This document shows, piece after piece, positions 49,018 through 60,158 of a stretch of DNA of 64,000 nucleotides. Made by a program: the position numbers and the translations under genes. The notes under the pieces are model-generated. The model was not told the DNA's origin. It saw nothing but the letters and a program-made list of their open reading frames with translations, and did not search any database. This DNA comes from Stereum hirsutum FP-91666 SS1 (taxonomy: Eukaryota; Basidiomycota; Agaricomycetes; Russulales; Stereaceae), in the NCBI RefSeq assembly GCF_000264905.1, contig NW_006763135.1:2517428-2581427 (forward strand), read 5' to 3'. The stretch's first letter is position 1, and every line of letters begins with the position of its first letter.

Positions 49018-50785
49018 TTAGTATTCTCCAGCTTCCTCAACATCCGCCGAGTCAATGCCAACCTCCTCGTAATCCTTCTCGAGAGCAGCGAGATCCTCAC
49101 GGGCCTCAGAGAATTCACCCTCCTCCATACCCTCACCGACGTACCAGTGCACGAACGCACGCTTGGAGTAGAGGAGGTCGAACTTGTGGTCAAGTCGGCT
49201 CCAGGCACTCGAGATGGCGGTCGTGTTCGAAAGCATGCACATGCTGCGAGACACCTTGGCGAGGTCACCGCCAGGGATGTGCGCGGGGGCCTCGTTACAG
49301 ATACCGAGCTTGAAACCAGTTGGGCACCAGTCGACGAATTGAATGGTGCGCTTGGTCTTGATGATGCTGACGGCCGCGTTGACGTCCTTGGGGACGACAT
49401 CACCGCGGTAGAGAAGAGCGCAGGCCACTATATGAATGTGTTAGAACGGCCAACGATACGATATTATAGAATCATACGTACTGTATTTGCCCTCGCGGGG
49501 GTCGCACTTCACCATCTGATTGCCGGGCTCGAAGCAGGAGAAGGTCATGTCGGCAACAGAGTTCTGTTCGTGGTGAGCTTTCTCGGCAGAGATGATAGGG
49601 GCAAAAGTAGCGAGGGGGAAGTGGATGCGGGGGAATCTGAAAAGCAGGATACGTAAGATATCGGTAATACATAGGGCGTGAAACCCACGTACGGGACGAG
49701 GTTAGTCTGGAACTCGTTCAAGTCGACATTGAGGGAACCATCGAAACGGAGCGAGGCGGTGATGGAAGAGACAACTTGAGCGATGAGCCTGTTCAAGTTG
49801 GTGAAGCTGGGAGACGAGATGCCCAAGTTCTTCTTGCAAATATCGTAGATAGCCTCATTGTCAACCTGTGAAGAGACGTGTTTCAGTGAATGATGTTTGG
49901 ATGCAAGGGACGTATGTGAGGCTGACCATGAACGAGCAGTCGGAATGTTCGAGTGTGGTATGAGTTGTCAAGACGGAGTTGTATGGCTCAACGACGGAGT
50001 TCGCGAGGGTAGGGGCAGGGTATACGCTGAACTCGAGTTTGGACTTCTTGCCGTAGTCGGTAGAAAGACGCTCAAGAATGAGAGCACCGAGACCAGAACC
50101 GGTTCCACCACCGAAAGAATGGAAGACGAAGAAGCCCTGAAGACCGTTACAGTTGTCGGACAGACGGCGCAAGCGGTCCATGACGTTGTCTATCTGCTCC
50201 TTTCCAATGGTGTAGTGGCCGCGGGCATCTGGGGAGAAAGAGTGGATAAGTAAATAGCGGACGAGCGATCAAAAGCCGAGAGCACCCACAGTTGCTCGCA
50301 GCATCCTCCTTGCCAGTGATCATCGTCTCTGGGTGGAAGAGGCTCCTGAAAGCTCCGGTGCGGACCTCATCGATGACATTGGGTTCAAGGTCGATGTAGA
50401 GGGAACGCGGAACGTGCTTGCCCGATGACGTCTCAGAGAAGAAAGTGCTGAAGCCATCTGGGTTGTGGTTGGCCGAGGGGTCGACGAGACGACCGTCAGG
50501 CTAAAGTGCGGACATGAGTAGGGGGACAAAGGAACACGCGGCGGGCACGACTCACGCTCAGACCGTGTTCGGCGGTGTAAAGCTCCCCTGCAAGACAGTA
50601 AGTTAGCTCTCGGTCGCCGAAGCAGATACAAGTGTAGTTTGGGTCAAACGACACGTCGTTTTCGACTTTCGTGTATTGCGGTGGACAACAGAGGATAAAA
50701 CGGGGCGGGGAAGTCGGTACTCACAGCAGGCGTTACCGATCTGAACACCGGCTTGACCAACGTGGACGGAGATGACTTCACGCAT
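49018..50785 (-). CDS. TUB1: Alpha-tubulin, copy 2 (no Lys40)
   Basis: Second alpha-tubulin paralogue. [20 protein letters not shown] is spliced to [11 protein letters not shown], then [20 protein letters not shown]. The loop is one residue longer than in copy 1 and carries Ser at position 40, with no Lys in the segment. [17 protein letters not shown] (catalytic Glu) and [20 protein letters not shown] are intact, and the tail ends EEAGEY. It differs from copy 1 at many positions, for example the start of the [20 protein letters not shown] block and [14 protein letters not shown], so the duplication is old. A probable 5' UTR intron runs 50792-50867 (donor GTGAGT, acceptor CTCTAG just before ATCAAAATG). 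The hAT element begins 431 bp upstream of the start codon. Confidence 0.95.
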
Positions 50786-51207
50786 TTTGATCTAGAGAAA
50801 GAAACTGCTAGAGGAATATGAGAACACTGTGCTAGACGACGACGAGAGCGGCGGTGTAGAGACTCACCAAGGACTGGAAAGAAAGGGAGAAGGATGGGGA
50901 TGGGGACCAAGCGGACGACGGACGATCGCTCGTGGGCTGAGGGTACAAAACACGCCAGAACGGCCACGCGCCGCTGACCTAATCCTCCCACATCCATCTA
51001 CGCGTCCGAGTTGGTCCGTGCGTGCCCCTCATCGACACGCTCAACATGCAAGGGAAAATGTCTAGAAAAACGCATTTGCTGGCTCAAAAAGTCGGAGAAG
51101 GTAGGTGCTCTACCTCATGGTAGCTTGTTTTCGGTCTTCGTGTTCGAGTGTTCGTGTAAGGGGGGTATGGTGGCGGGTGGCACGGAACTTGACTGGCCAC
51201 AGCAATT
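50786..51207. promoter_or_regulatory. Promoter and 5' UTR region of alpha-tubulin copy 2
   Basis: 422 bp between the tubulin start codon and the hAT target-site duplication. It includes the inferred 5' UTR intron (50792-50867). Core promoter elements are not obvious by eye. The transposon insertion has separated this proximal promoter from more distal upstream DNA. Confidence 0.5.
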
Positions 51208-51215
51208 TGGATATG
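51208..51215. repeat. Left target-site duplication of the hAT element
   Basis: TGGATATG, directly abutting the left terminal inverted repeat and identical to 55115-55122. An 8 bp duplication is the hallmark of hAT insertion. Confidence 0.92.
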
Positions 51216-51234
51216 CAGGGCTTTCCCTGGATGC
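51216..51234 (+). repeat. Left terminal inverted repeat of the hAT element
   Basis: CAGGGCTTTCCCTGGATGC, matched without error by the reverse complement of the right end. Its first 14 bases (CAGGG-CTTT-CCCTG) also form a small hairpin on their own. Confidence 0.93.
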
Positions 51235-51330
51235 TACCATCCACGGGTTTTGACGGATGTGAATCCGTGAGAACGCATCCGGCATCCGTCTGGATGCCAT
51301 CCGCGCTGAACTGTGCGGATGATGGGCTTC
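51235..51330. repeat. Left subterminal repeat cluster of the hAT element
   Basis: Repeated short words CATCC, CATCCG, GGATG and GCGGATG in both orientations (for example CGCATCCGGCATCCG followed by TGGATGCCATCCG). The right end has a similar cluster at about 55,017-55,095. In other hAT elements such clusters bind transposase. Confidence 0.7.
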
Positions 51331-51507
51331 TCGGAGATGGCGGGGTCGTGATCCGTCCAAAAGGCGGACGTGACTTTGACGCGTCGAGAACGCGTCGCGA
51401 ATTGGTGGCGCGTCGGTGGCGCGTGTTTTGCTCCTGACCGCTTTGTACCTGTATAGCACGCATACCACTGTAACTTAGCTTCATCATAACTCGCTCTTCA
51501 TGCTTTC

Positions 51508-54500
51508 ATGCTACCCTCGTCTAGCCAACAAGCTGCCTCCCTCAGTAATTCCCTTAGCTCTGCTCAACCAAACACAAACTCTTCTGTCCCTTCCGGGCAA
51601 GTCTTGACTAGAAGTGCTAGCGATACCAATGCACCGGCACCATCATCCAGGGCTCCTCCTGCAAAGAAAACGAAAGCATCAGGAGGGAAGGATAGATGGT
51701 TTTGGAGTACATCCGAGTTGTGGGGAGAGGATGAACGGAATATTCTTGGTGTGTGGCCCAAGGTTTTCTTTTTGTTGCTTGAGGTGTGACGGGTCTCGTA
51801 GAGGATTGGGCCGACCATTTCACGAACCCACAAGAGCACTACAATGTCACACTCTCGAAAGACGCAGAACGGAGCCCACATGAAGTTGTTGCTGTCTTTA
51901 AGTGTAGGCTCAGCGATACAAAGCACAAAACGGTCTACCGGACACGAGAAGACTTCAAGTCTGGTAACACCAACCTGCATAAGTCAGCAAGAACATGCGA
52001 GAAGCGTAACGCGAGTGCTCTTCAGCTTCTGTCTGTGTCTCGGTCTGGCACGGCTCCTACTGTCTACTCGGAGGCTATGCATAGGGTCATCATTGTTCTA
52101 CGCTGCGCCTGCTCGAAACGATCGTTTAATCATTTGAAGGATCCTTGGTACTTCAGGGAAGTCGAGCTTCTACGACCTGGAACACAGCTTCCGGCTCCTC
52201 AGACTAGTCAACGTGATCTCTTGATCCTACACGAAGCATTCATTCCTCGGTTTACCGCATACTTTGAGGTCGGCATTCTAATCTGAGCTCCCCTCCTTGG
52301 CGGACTTTCACACTTGCTCAGACTAGGGACCGAAATGTACACCTCGCTACTGACGGCTGGGCATCACCTATCAACATATCTGAGCTTGGTCTGATCATTA
52401 CCTGGGAAGAGCATGGTGTGATGTACCGAGCACTCGTTGAGATGATTAGGTTTGCCGCTCCGCTTTCCGTCGCTCCTCACGTATGGATCTAAATTACACG
52501 CATATATTAGGATCGATGACCGACACACGGGCGAATATCTAGCTAAGAAGATCGCTGAAAGCTTAACTCGACACGGTATTGCAAAATATGTACGTTTCCA
52601 TCGTGTCTTCATTTTGTCTTACCCGTTGACACGCTGCTCACCGGCTATAAGGTGCATGTTCTTACAATGGACAACGCATCAAATTGTAATACAACGGCGA
52701 CCGAGCTTGCAAAGCTTATTCCCACGTTCCAAGGGAAACCGGCTCGAGGACGATGCTTTCTACACAGCGTCCAACTCATGGCGAAGGTACGTCTATTTTA
52801 GCTATCATACATGCGCATACATCGACATATAATCACACGCTCATTGCTCTATCACCCTCCCTTCGTATTTATAAGGCTCTGATCGATTTCTTCGACAAGA
52901 AATACAAGAAGAAGAAGAAAGTCACCGTTGAGACCAATCGTTCAAGCGCTGCCACCATGGATCTTGTCGTCGAGGATGGTGAGGATTATGAAGGCGAAGA
53001 CGCTGACCTTGCAGACATCCTTGCTGCTTCTGAGACTCCACAGGAGAGGGCTATCCGCGAAGCGGCTGACGTTGGCCAATCTGCTGTGGATGATCATGCC
53101 GTTAGCATGACTCGTGCCCGCGCTGTTCGAGACATGGCAGCTCAAGGGGTCGTTATATCTGCTGCACAGCAGCAATCTGCTATCAAGATTTTTCCAAAGT
53201 AAGCCAAGACGATTCTTGACGCTTTAATCCCTCTGGCTACTAGTGCTAACGCATATATTCATGGTTTTAGATCAGTGGACTCGCAATTAAGATTCGCGAC
53301 TCCGGCCCTATACGTCACATATGGGACAAGACTGTTGTCGAGCACCCTCCAAATCCAAAGTATGGCGCCCAGCTTAAGTATCCCGCTCGACGAAACACTA
53401 CACGCTGGGATTCGGAGTTTGACTGCCTCACCTCGAGTCGTGCCTTCGCCGATGCATCGAAAGCCATCACGTCAAATAAAGACCTCAAGCTTCAAACTTT
53501 CAAGTTAACTGTAGAGCAAAACAACCTCGCTAACGATCTCCATGACATGCTTTCGGTTTGACCTCCTCTCTGTCGAGATTTTCCATGACCGTGACTTATC
53601 GCAATCAATTCTCTCTAGGCCTTCAAGACTATCACTTCACTCTTCCAATCTGGCGCGACGCTCATCATTGAGGTCCTGCCGGCATTCCATGATCTTGACG
53701 TACGACTTAAGATGATGGCCAACGACGTGACCCTTGCTCCTGTCTGCCGTGTCGCTGCTTACGCCGCTCATCTCCAATGTGACAAGTACTATGACCTGTT
53801 CAGTGAGTGTGAAGCGGTTGCTTTTTGCATCGGTATGTTTCATGATTGTTCTTCATGTGTCGAACGTGGCTGGCTCAGTAACCTTTACCTCACATAGCCT
53901 GCTGTCCAGACAGAAAGCTACAATGGTTCCGCGATCGTGGCTGGAATGAAGTACAAATCGCAAAGCTTCGCCAAGATATCATCGATCGGTTTAGGTCCTG
54001 TTACAGAACAACGCCTCCTACCTTGCCAGCCGAAACTATCACTAGTACAGTACGTTGAAGATTCATAGCCACCTTTGCTCAGTGTGATCAAACGCTCATT
54101 CACGACTCCACAGAGTGGTGCGGATCGATGGGCTCCGCCTCAGCACACTCCCATTTTCCATGACCCCAACAACATTGAAACCTATTTAGATGCCGACCCT
54201 ATTCCGACACTTGTAGACCAGACCGTCCTACAATACTGGGATTGCCGTCTCCAGAGGACACCAGACGTTGCTCGCTTCTGCCTATCGTATATCTCTGCGC
54301 CAGGCAAGTCCTTCAGTCTGTCTTCGTCTACCCTTGGGATTTTATCTCAACCACTTTACTTTACAGCTACTTCTGTTGAGCCTGAGCGTACATTTTCGAA
54401 GGGACGCAACCAGATTGACTGGAATCAACAGAGTATGGGTCAGGATACGTTCAACCCTCGGATGGTCATGGAATCTTGGGCGGATGCACCGTGGTTTGAT

Positions 54501-54560
54501 CTCAATATTGCAGCACGAGTTCTTGAAGAGAATTGTAGACCCTTGAGGTCAAAAACATAG
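51508..54560 (+). CDS. hAT transposase, apparently intact, about 10 introns
   Basis: The reading frame can be followed without stops or frameshifts through about ten introns. The N-terminus is Ser-rich, then a degenerate BED-like zinc-finger region (FKCRLSD, NTNLHKSARTCEKRN). The catalytic domain shows the first Asp in HLATDGWASP, the second in VLTMDNASNC, the CxxH motif in RCFLHSVQLMAK, and ARRNTTRWDSEFDCL, the usual TRW(N/D)S block. The C-terminal hAT dimerisation domain reads YWDCRL, ATSVEPERTFSKGRNQID and MVMESWADAPWF. An acidic insert (VVEDGEDYEGEDADLADI) follows a Lys-rich run. One intron (54304-54366) uses a GC donor. The N-terminus could start at the ATG at 51508; no better upstream start in this frame was found. 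Confidence 0.85.
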
Positions 54561-55016
54561 TATTCGTGTAGTGGCTTTCCATTGGAATTTTTTCGGATTA
54601 CAGTTGTCCATACGAACTCGTGAAACTCGAGCCTCAACTCAGACCCGGCTCAACTTACATACCTGCAGCCTTAAGTTCTGACTAATGTTAAAGGTAAGTT
54701 TGAGTATATACCATCGATGCAATTCGACTCTTTTACACCTTTTCCTCCATCCTGTACAATAAAATTGGAGTTTCCGTCAATGGCGGCCGAAAAATCCTAG
54801 GGGGAGGGCCCAGTGGCACCAACCTCGCCACCTCTGCGACCCGTTCGGCAGTCCCCGAGGTCCGTTGTTTCACACATATTACTCATTATAATCTTCGCCC
54901 AGCTACTTTTGCGAATGGTGGATGTTCTATATACTAAAATATGCTATCGTAATACATATAAATATGCTGAACTACTCGAGAGGCCACGTAACCTAGAGAA
55001 AAATACATATACCAAC

Positions 55017-55095
55017 TGTCATCCGCGCAGATGTCATCCGTGCGGATTGACCATCCGTGGATATTCTTCCCACGGATCTCTGGATGCATCCGGAT
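55017..55095. repeat. Right subterminal repeat cluster of the hAT element
   Basis: Words CATCCG, GGATGC and CACGGAT recur (for example GTCATCCGTGCGGATTG and GGATGCATCCGGATGCATCC, the latter containing an internal palindrome). It mirrors the cluster at the left end. Confidence 0.7.
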
Positions 55096-55114
55096 GCATC
55101 CAGGGAAAGCCCTG
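55096..55114 (-). repeat. Right terminal inverted repeat of the hAT element
   Basis: GCATCCAGGGAAAGCCCTG, the exact reverse complement of the left 19 bp terminus. Confidence 0.93.
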
Positions 55115-55122
55115 TGGATATG
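55115..55122. repeat. Right target-site duplication of the hAT element
   Basis: TGGATATG, identical to 51208-51215 and directly abutting the right terminal repeat. Confidence 0.92.
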
Positions 55123-55395
55123 TCGTATCGCGCCGCTGCACCGGTGCATCTGGTTCACAGGTCCACCTGACGACGGTCGTAAATGATGCACTCCTGCCTA
55201 AAACGCGCCTGTACATATAAGATAGATGCGTATGTATGTTACAAAGAGGGTGTCCGTGTGATCCGCTACGTGTGATAATCGTGTGTAAGGAAATACATGA
55301 ATGCTGAAGTTGTCTAGGTAGGTGGAATGATGCCAGAGAATAGATATAGTGACAGGGGAGTCCGTAACTCGACGAGCATTGTATTTGGAATCAGT
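55123..55395. other. Flank between hAT element and HSL-type esterase
   Basis: 273 bp holding the 3' flank of the esterase gene. No gene is seen. Confidence 0.4.
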
Positions 55396-58300
55396 CTAAT
55401 ACTGGCTGGGGCCACTGCGCTTCTCACCAGTCTGCAATTTTGCGTCACTTTCACTGCGCTCCGAAACCGGTTTATCCTCGCCTCCAACCACCTTGTCCAC
55501 TATCTTGCTCGCATGCATCTTCCCCTTCAATGCCTTCTTCGCGCTCTTCCTCACGAACAATCTATCCACACAACAAACGAATGTGTATGCACCTGTTAGC
55601 TGCCAGGATAACCAAACAGAAATCAAAGCAGGACGTACTGGAGGACAGAGTTCCACAACGTCAAGCCATGCATCGGGACGATGTAAGTCTTCTTCTGCTG
55701 CTCTGACACAGACTGTCTCGGGGCCCTGAATGGATCATCGTTCGGGTCAAATGCAGCGCGGAAGTTCTGCATCATCTTCGCCTTCGGAATGGTCATATGA
55801 GTCTTCGGCGCCGTGTGGTATATGCTCTTCTTCAACAAGGCCAACGCCTCCGGCTATATAGCGCAACCAAGGCAGGATAAGCGACTAGACCAAGAATAAA
55901 ATCATGTCAGGGATACATACCGTGTCCCTCCGTGCAGCAATCGCGGTTGGCGGCGGCCTCTCGTTCTGCAAGTCCAAAGGTCCCCACCTCCTGTCGACAT
56001 CAATCCTCCTACTGATAGTCGACAAGATTGAATCTCCACCCGAATCCGCCCTCTTCACACCCTTCCTCTTCGCCTCCGCCCCCTCCTTCCTATAGATACT
56101 GTCATTCTCAAGCAACAATCCTTGCTCCCTCGCATCAGCTAACATCCTCTCCGCCTTCGCCTCCAACTTCCTCCGCTTCTTGATCACCTTCTCCGCGGCG
56201 CGCCGATACTTCTTGTCTACTGCATTCTGTCCGTCTGCCCAGCGACGCACAGGTCTCTCTTTGATGATTCCGATTTTGGATGGTCGCATTTGAAGGGCTG
56301 GAATGGCGGATTTGGGCTCCATTGGACGGACGTGGCCATTGATGTCGACGCGTTCGCGAATCATGAGGATGTGAGGGATGTCTTCGGTTTCGTCCTATTT
56401 ACAGAATGGTCGGTAAATTGGTAGACACGAGAAGCGTATAAAACACGCACCATTGTCGGTCGAGCATAGGTTGTGTCATCTTCGTCGATCCCCGGGACAG
56501 CGTGTCCATTTCGATGCACGCTTTCCACACCGTTCTCCTCCGGCTCCCTGTCATACTGAGCCTCACCCATCTTCTTCTCATCCTCCTCACCCACTTTCTC
56601 ATCCCCATTCCCATTCTGATCCTCACCCGCCCCCTTCATCACCTCCTTCCCCGGCATTGGATCAACATCATCCTCCCTAACCTCCTGCGCCAAAATCTTC
56701 TGATTCCGCTTATACAGGTTCACCTCTTCCCGATCCGCCTCTACCAACTCCTTCTCCTTCCGTTGCCCAGCGTTCACCGTCACACCCGCGACCTTGTGTT
56801 TCCTGCGGGTATACACTTCGTCGTCGGAGAGATCTTCGTCGGGAGGGCGGTGCAGCTCAGGGAAAGGGTTACGAGCGATATGGTCGGCGGAGTGGGTCGT
56901 GACGTGCTTGACGAATTGGGCAATACAACGGTATGCATACTTGGCCTAAAGAGTGGTGATATGTGATGGTTAGCTCGCACGCCATGAAGAGCAATGGCTT
57001 AAGACGCACGCTTGGCGTGAAGATGAATACGGTCAACACATGGGGCATGCCGTCGAAGGCCTGAAGATGGACCTGAGACGTCGAAATAATTAGGTCATGA
57101 TAGATGCTTGAGAAAAGAGAATAGTTAACAGACCTTCGTCGGCGTGGTGAACTTCTTCGCGTTCTCCCTCTGCCTTCTTCCCTCCCGGATTACACCCTTA
57201 CGAACAGGGTATTCATCGGGATGGGCAGCACGGTGGGCGAAGTAAATGATCTCATCCCTCAAGACCTCGCCGTCGCCGGCCAAAATATATAGAGGACAGA
57301 GATTGCCCAAGGACCCTTGTAAGATCGGAGAAACTAAAGGATGCGAGAGCTGTCTATGATTTTCAAAGGAGATCAGCCGTGTTTGATTGAGTTCTGGGAG
57401 CAGCAAGGCAGAGCACCAACAGAAAACGACGTACTCGTTCATAGCATACTGCTGGATTTGCGACCGAATCTCCCATGGTCTTTCCGAAGGATCGTCCATC
57501 AGGACCTGCAAAGGGAAATAGACAAAGCAGAATCAGTCCATGCAGAATCAAGGCTCTATAACAGACATGTTCGACCTTTGGCGGCTTAGGTTCCCACTTA
57601 TCGATCTCCTCGGTTTCGGTCTCCTCATGATCTTGTTCGGCTTGCTTGTCCTCCGCACTCGAAGAACTACGACCCTGCTCCGCGACTCCATTCGCACTCA
57701 CTCCCAGATTCGCATTCGCCCCGATCTCAGGACTCGCACTCGGAGATTCATCCATCTGAGCCTTCTCCACCATTTCCTCCTGGCTCATCACTTCCTCCAA
57801 ATTACCGTCCTGCGCTTCTTTCTCTGCTTGCACCTCCTCAATGTCCCTACCTTCCCTTTGCGCCTCTTCCTGGACCTCTGCACGCTCCTCGAACCGCTCG
57901 GGGTCAGGGTCAAGTTTGTCTGCGTGGCCTGGAGGGGGAGGTGGGTTGGTTTGTGTTGGCATAACGCGAGTACGACCATATTTGTCCGGCAGAGTATCGA
58001 CAGGCCAGGTCGTGGACGGTTTGTGAACGAACCCGTGTGGAGGAATGATATCCTACAATGACAAGAAAGGATAAAGATCATGAATTGCATGAGAAACCAT
58101 CACGATCAGGCGTATAGTCATAATGTGGTAGCAAATCAAACACGAAAGGAAAACTCACAGAATGCGTATTATCCATGACGCTTGGGAAACTATGCGTCAT
58201 ATCCACCCACGGACTGATAAGCACGGCACCAGCAGGCATGGGCAATCCCATGTCTCTTATGACGGTGAGTGCGGTTACACAGAGTGCGCCACCTGCAGAG

Positions 58301-59614
58301 TCGCCTGCGAATACTAGCTTGGAAGCTGGGACGGGTTTATGTGCCGCACCGGGTGGTGGAGATATCAAATAGAAGTCTGTCGATAGGGTCTTGAGCATCA
58401 CTTAAAGAGATTTGTGGAGTTAATTGGACTCACAGGCAGCAAGGACGTCATGTAATGGGCATGGCCATGGATATTGGGGTGCTTTCCTGTAACGACGGAG
58501 ACTTATCAGTTAGCAGGAAAAAAAATGAGGAAATGCATAGCTTGTGTACCGATAGTTGACGGTGAATGCTCGTCCCTTGCATTTGCGCGCTGTCATATAT
58601 TATCAGACCAAACTGGGAGTGGGTTAAATAATAGAGTCATGCTCACCATAGCGTATTATTTGGTAGCGATGTGTGTCTGCATGACAGTTAGAAGAGAATT
58701 CGAAGCACGGGAGCCACACTGATACGCACTGATAGATCCCCAGAAGTAAGCACCTGAGACGGCGCATAGATTAACATGTGCATCACGATACACGCCAGGA
58801 ACACGAGCACTTACCACCATGGATGTAGAGCTGTGGCGCCGTTCAGAGGCGGATACAAGTGCGGACGATGATATATAAGAAAGCGCACCATGACAGTCTC
58901 CAGCTTCTCCATCTTCTGGATAGTCTCCTCTTCTGCGCTCAGTTGTTTGCTTTTCTGTTTCCCTTCCTTCTTCAATGTATTGGTATCCAAGAACTCGTTC
59001 TCCGTGATCCACTCGGCTTCAATACCGTCTAGCCCTCGGACTTGCCACCAACGTTCACCACCGACGACTGTATGGAGATCATCAGGGCCGAACCAGTCAA
59101 TCAGAGTATCGGCAGCTTTGTTGCAGGTAGAAAGTGGGACCATGACGGGAACGACAGCCGCCCACCAAGGCGAGGGAACATGTGTATTCGTGCTGTTGGG
59201 CTAAATGTGAGTCCATTGCGGCGAGACAGTATATTGACCTGCAGAGACATACAAAGCTTGCAGACTCTCGATAGTGTTCTCTGTTCCGAGCTTGATGAAA
59301 GCCTTCACAATATTGAATGCCCTGAGTGAGATACACGAGGCATGTCAGTCGACACTCCGAACTAATTAAACAGCATTGAGACGCACTCGTCGAACAAGAT
59401 ATCATCTGTGGCAACTTGATGGCCATGCACGCCCTCTTTGAGGTTGTGTGTCTTGTGTTTGTAGTGTTTTAGAAATGTCTTAAGTACAGCTACAAGAGAT
59501 ACAGAACGCGTCAATCTATTAGACATGTGTTGCGAGCAGCGGCGTATAGAAAGGGAAAAGGCTAGACAAACTTGGGGTGATGTGGACCGCCGCAGAGGTA
59601 GTGCTGACGGTCAT
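55396..59614 (-). CDS. HSL-type alpha/beta-hydrolase with large acidic insert
   Basis: Hormone-sensitive-lipase family (alpha/beta hydrolase 3). The start at 59614 gives MTVSTTSAAVHITP, then LKTFLKHYKHKTHNLKEGVH. The oxyanion motif is IHGG spliced to AYFWGS. YRKAPQYPWPCPLHDV matches the HSL block, and VFAGDSAGGALCVTAL carries the nucleophile Ser. The catalytic Asp lies in PLYILAGDGEVLRDEI, and the His in FDGMPHVLTVF. Between Ser and Asp sits an insert (about 57,540-57,960) of over 150 residues dominated by Glu, Gln and Asp. After the catalytic His, about 400 more residues follow: charged and coiled-coil-like segments (RRAAEKVIKKRRKLEAKAER), then MTIPKAKMMQNFRAAFDPND and a Lys-rich end. Roughly 1,100 residues and about a dozen introns. 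The substrate is unknown; it may act on sterol esters or acylglycerols at lipid droplets or ER. Confidence 0.85.
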
Positions 59615-60158
59615 TATAAAAGTAGAAGACGGAACTTAATGAGGGACTGATACTAGATATGCTGAGACGATACTTAGAGGTAGAATGTAAAGAACGGGTG
59701 GGAGTGCTGAGCAGTAACAAGAGTGGTGGGCGAGATGCCGTTCTTTCTCAGGTCTATTCCCCGCGGCTCGGCGCTTAGTGTCGTCACTTAGACCCCAACC
59801 CCAATACAGGGTTTATTTGTCTTGACAATTTTGCAATTCTGTATTTACCCCGCAAGGCGCGCGTGGCTTGCTACTGTACCCGCTCCACCGAGGGTTGCAC
59901 GGACCATCCATACAAATGTGTCTCGAATCGCTCTTTCATCGGTCTTGTATACATCCTTGGCATGAAATTCTATGTTCGTTCTCAGCAGCTGCACAATCGC
60001 TAAATCAACGTTCCGATGGCCTCAACGGCGCGCCGGTCCGACAGACAGAGGCCATAGGACCCTTTCGAGTTCTGCACTTCGTATACTCAGGCTCCCGTCT
60101 GCTATAAGAATGGCTCTTGGTGTACCTTGTCCGACTTTCAACCGTCGAGTAGATAGCC
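59615..60158. promoter_or_regulatory. Divergent promoter region, HSL-type esterase and DUF2264 gene
   Basis: 544 bp between head-to-head start codons. Short open frames (such as plus 59868-60107) lack recognisable content. A CCGCGG word lies near 59,760. No control element is assigned. Confidence 0.35.

Larger units (their letters stand above)
51216..55114 (+). mobile_element. Complete hAT-superfamily DNA transposon, 3,899 bp
   Basis: The ends are perfect 19 bp terminal inverted repeats: CAGGGCTTTCCCTGGATGC at 51216-51234 and its exact reverse complement at 55096-55114. Both start with CAGGG, a typical hAT terminus. An identical 8 bp direct repeat flanks both ends. The interior carries one transposase gene in the plus orientation with hAT motifs. 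Subterminal regions on both sides contain clusters of the words CATCCG, GGATGC and their complements, probably transposase-binding repeats. Perfect ends and an unmutated duplication suggest a recent insertion, and the element may still be active. Confidence 0.93.

Noticed and set aside
46516..50785. Tubulin duplication caused by the nearby hAT element
   Set aside because: The paralogues are substantially diverged while the hAT insertion looks recent, so the duplication is older than the insertion.
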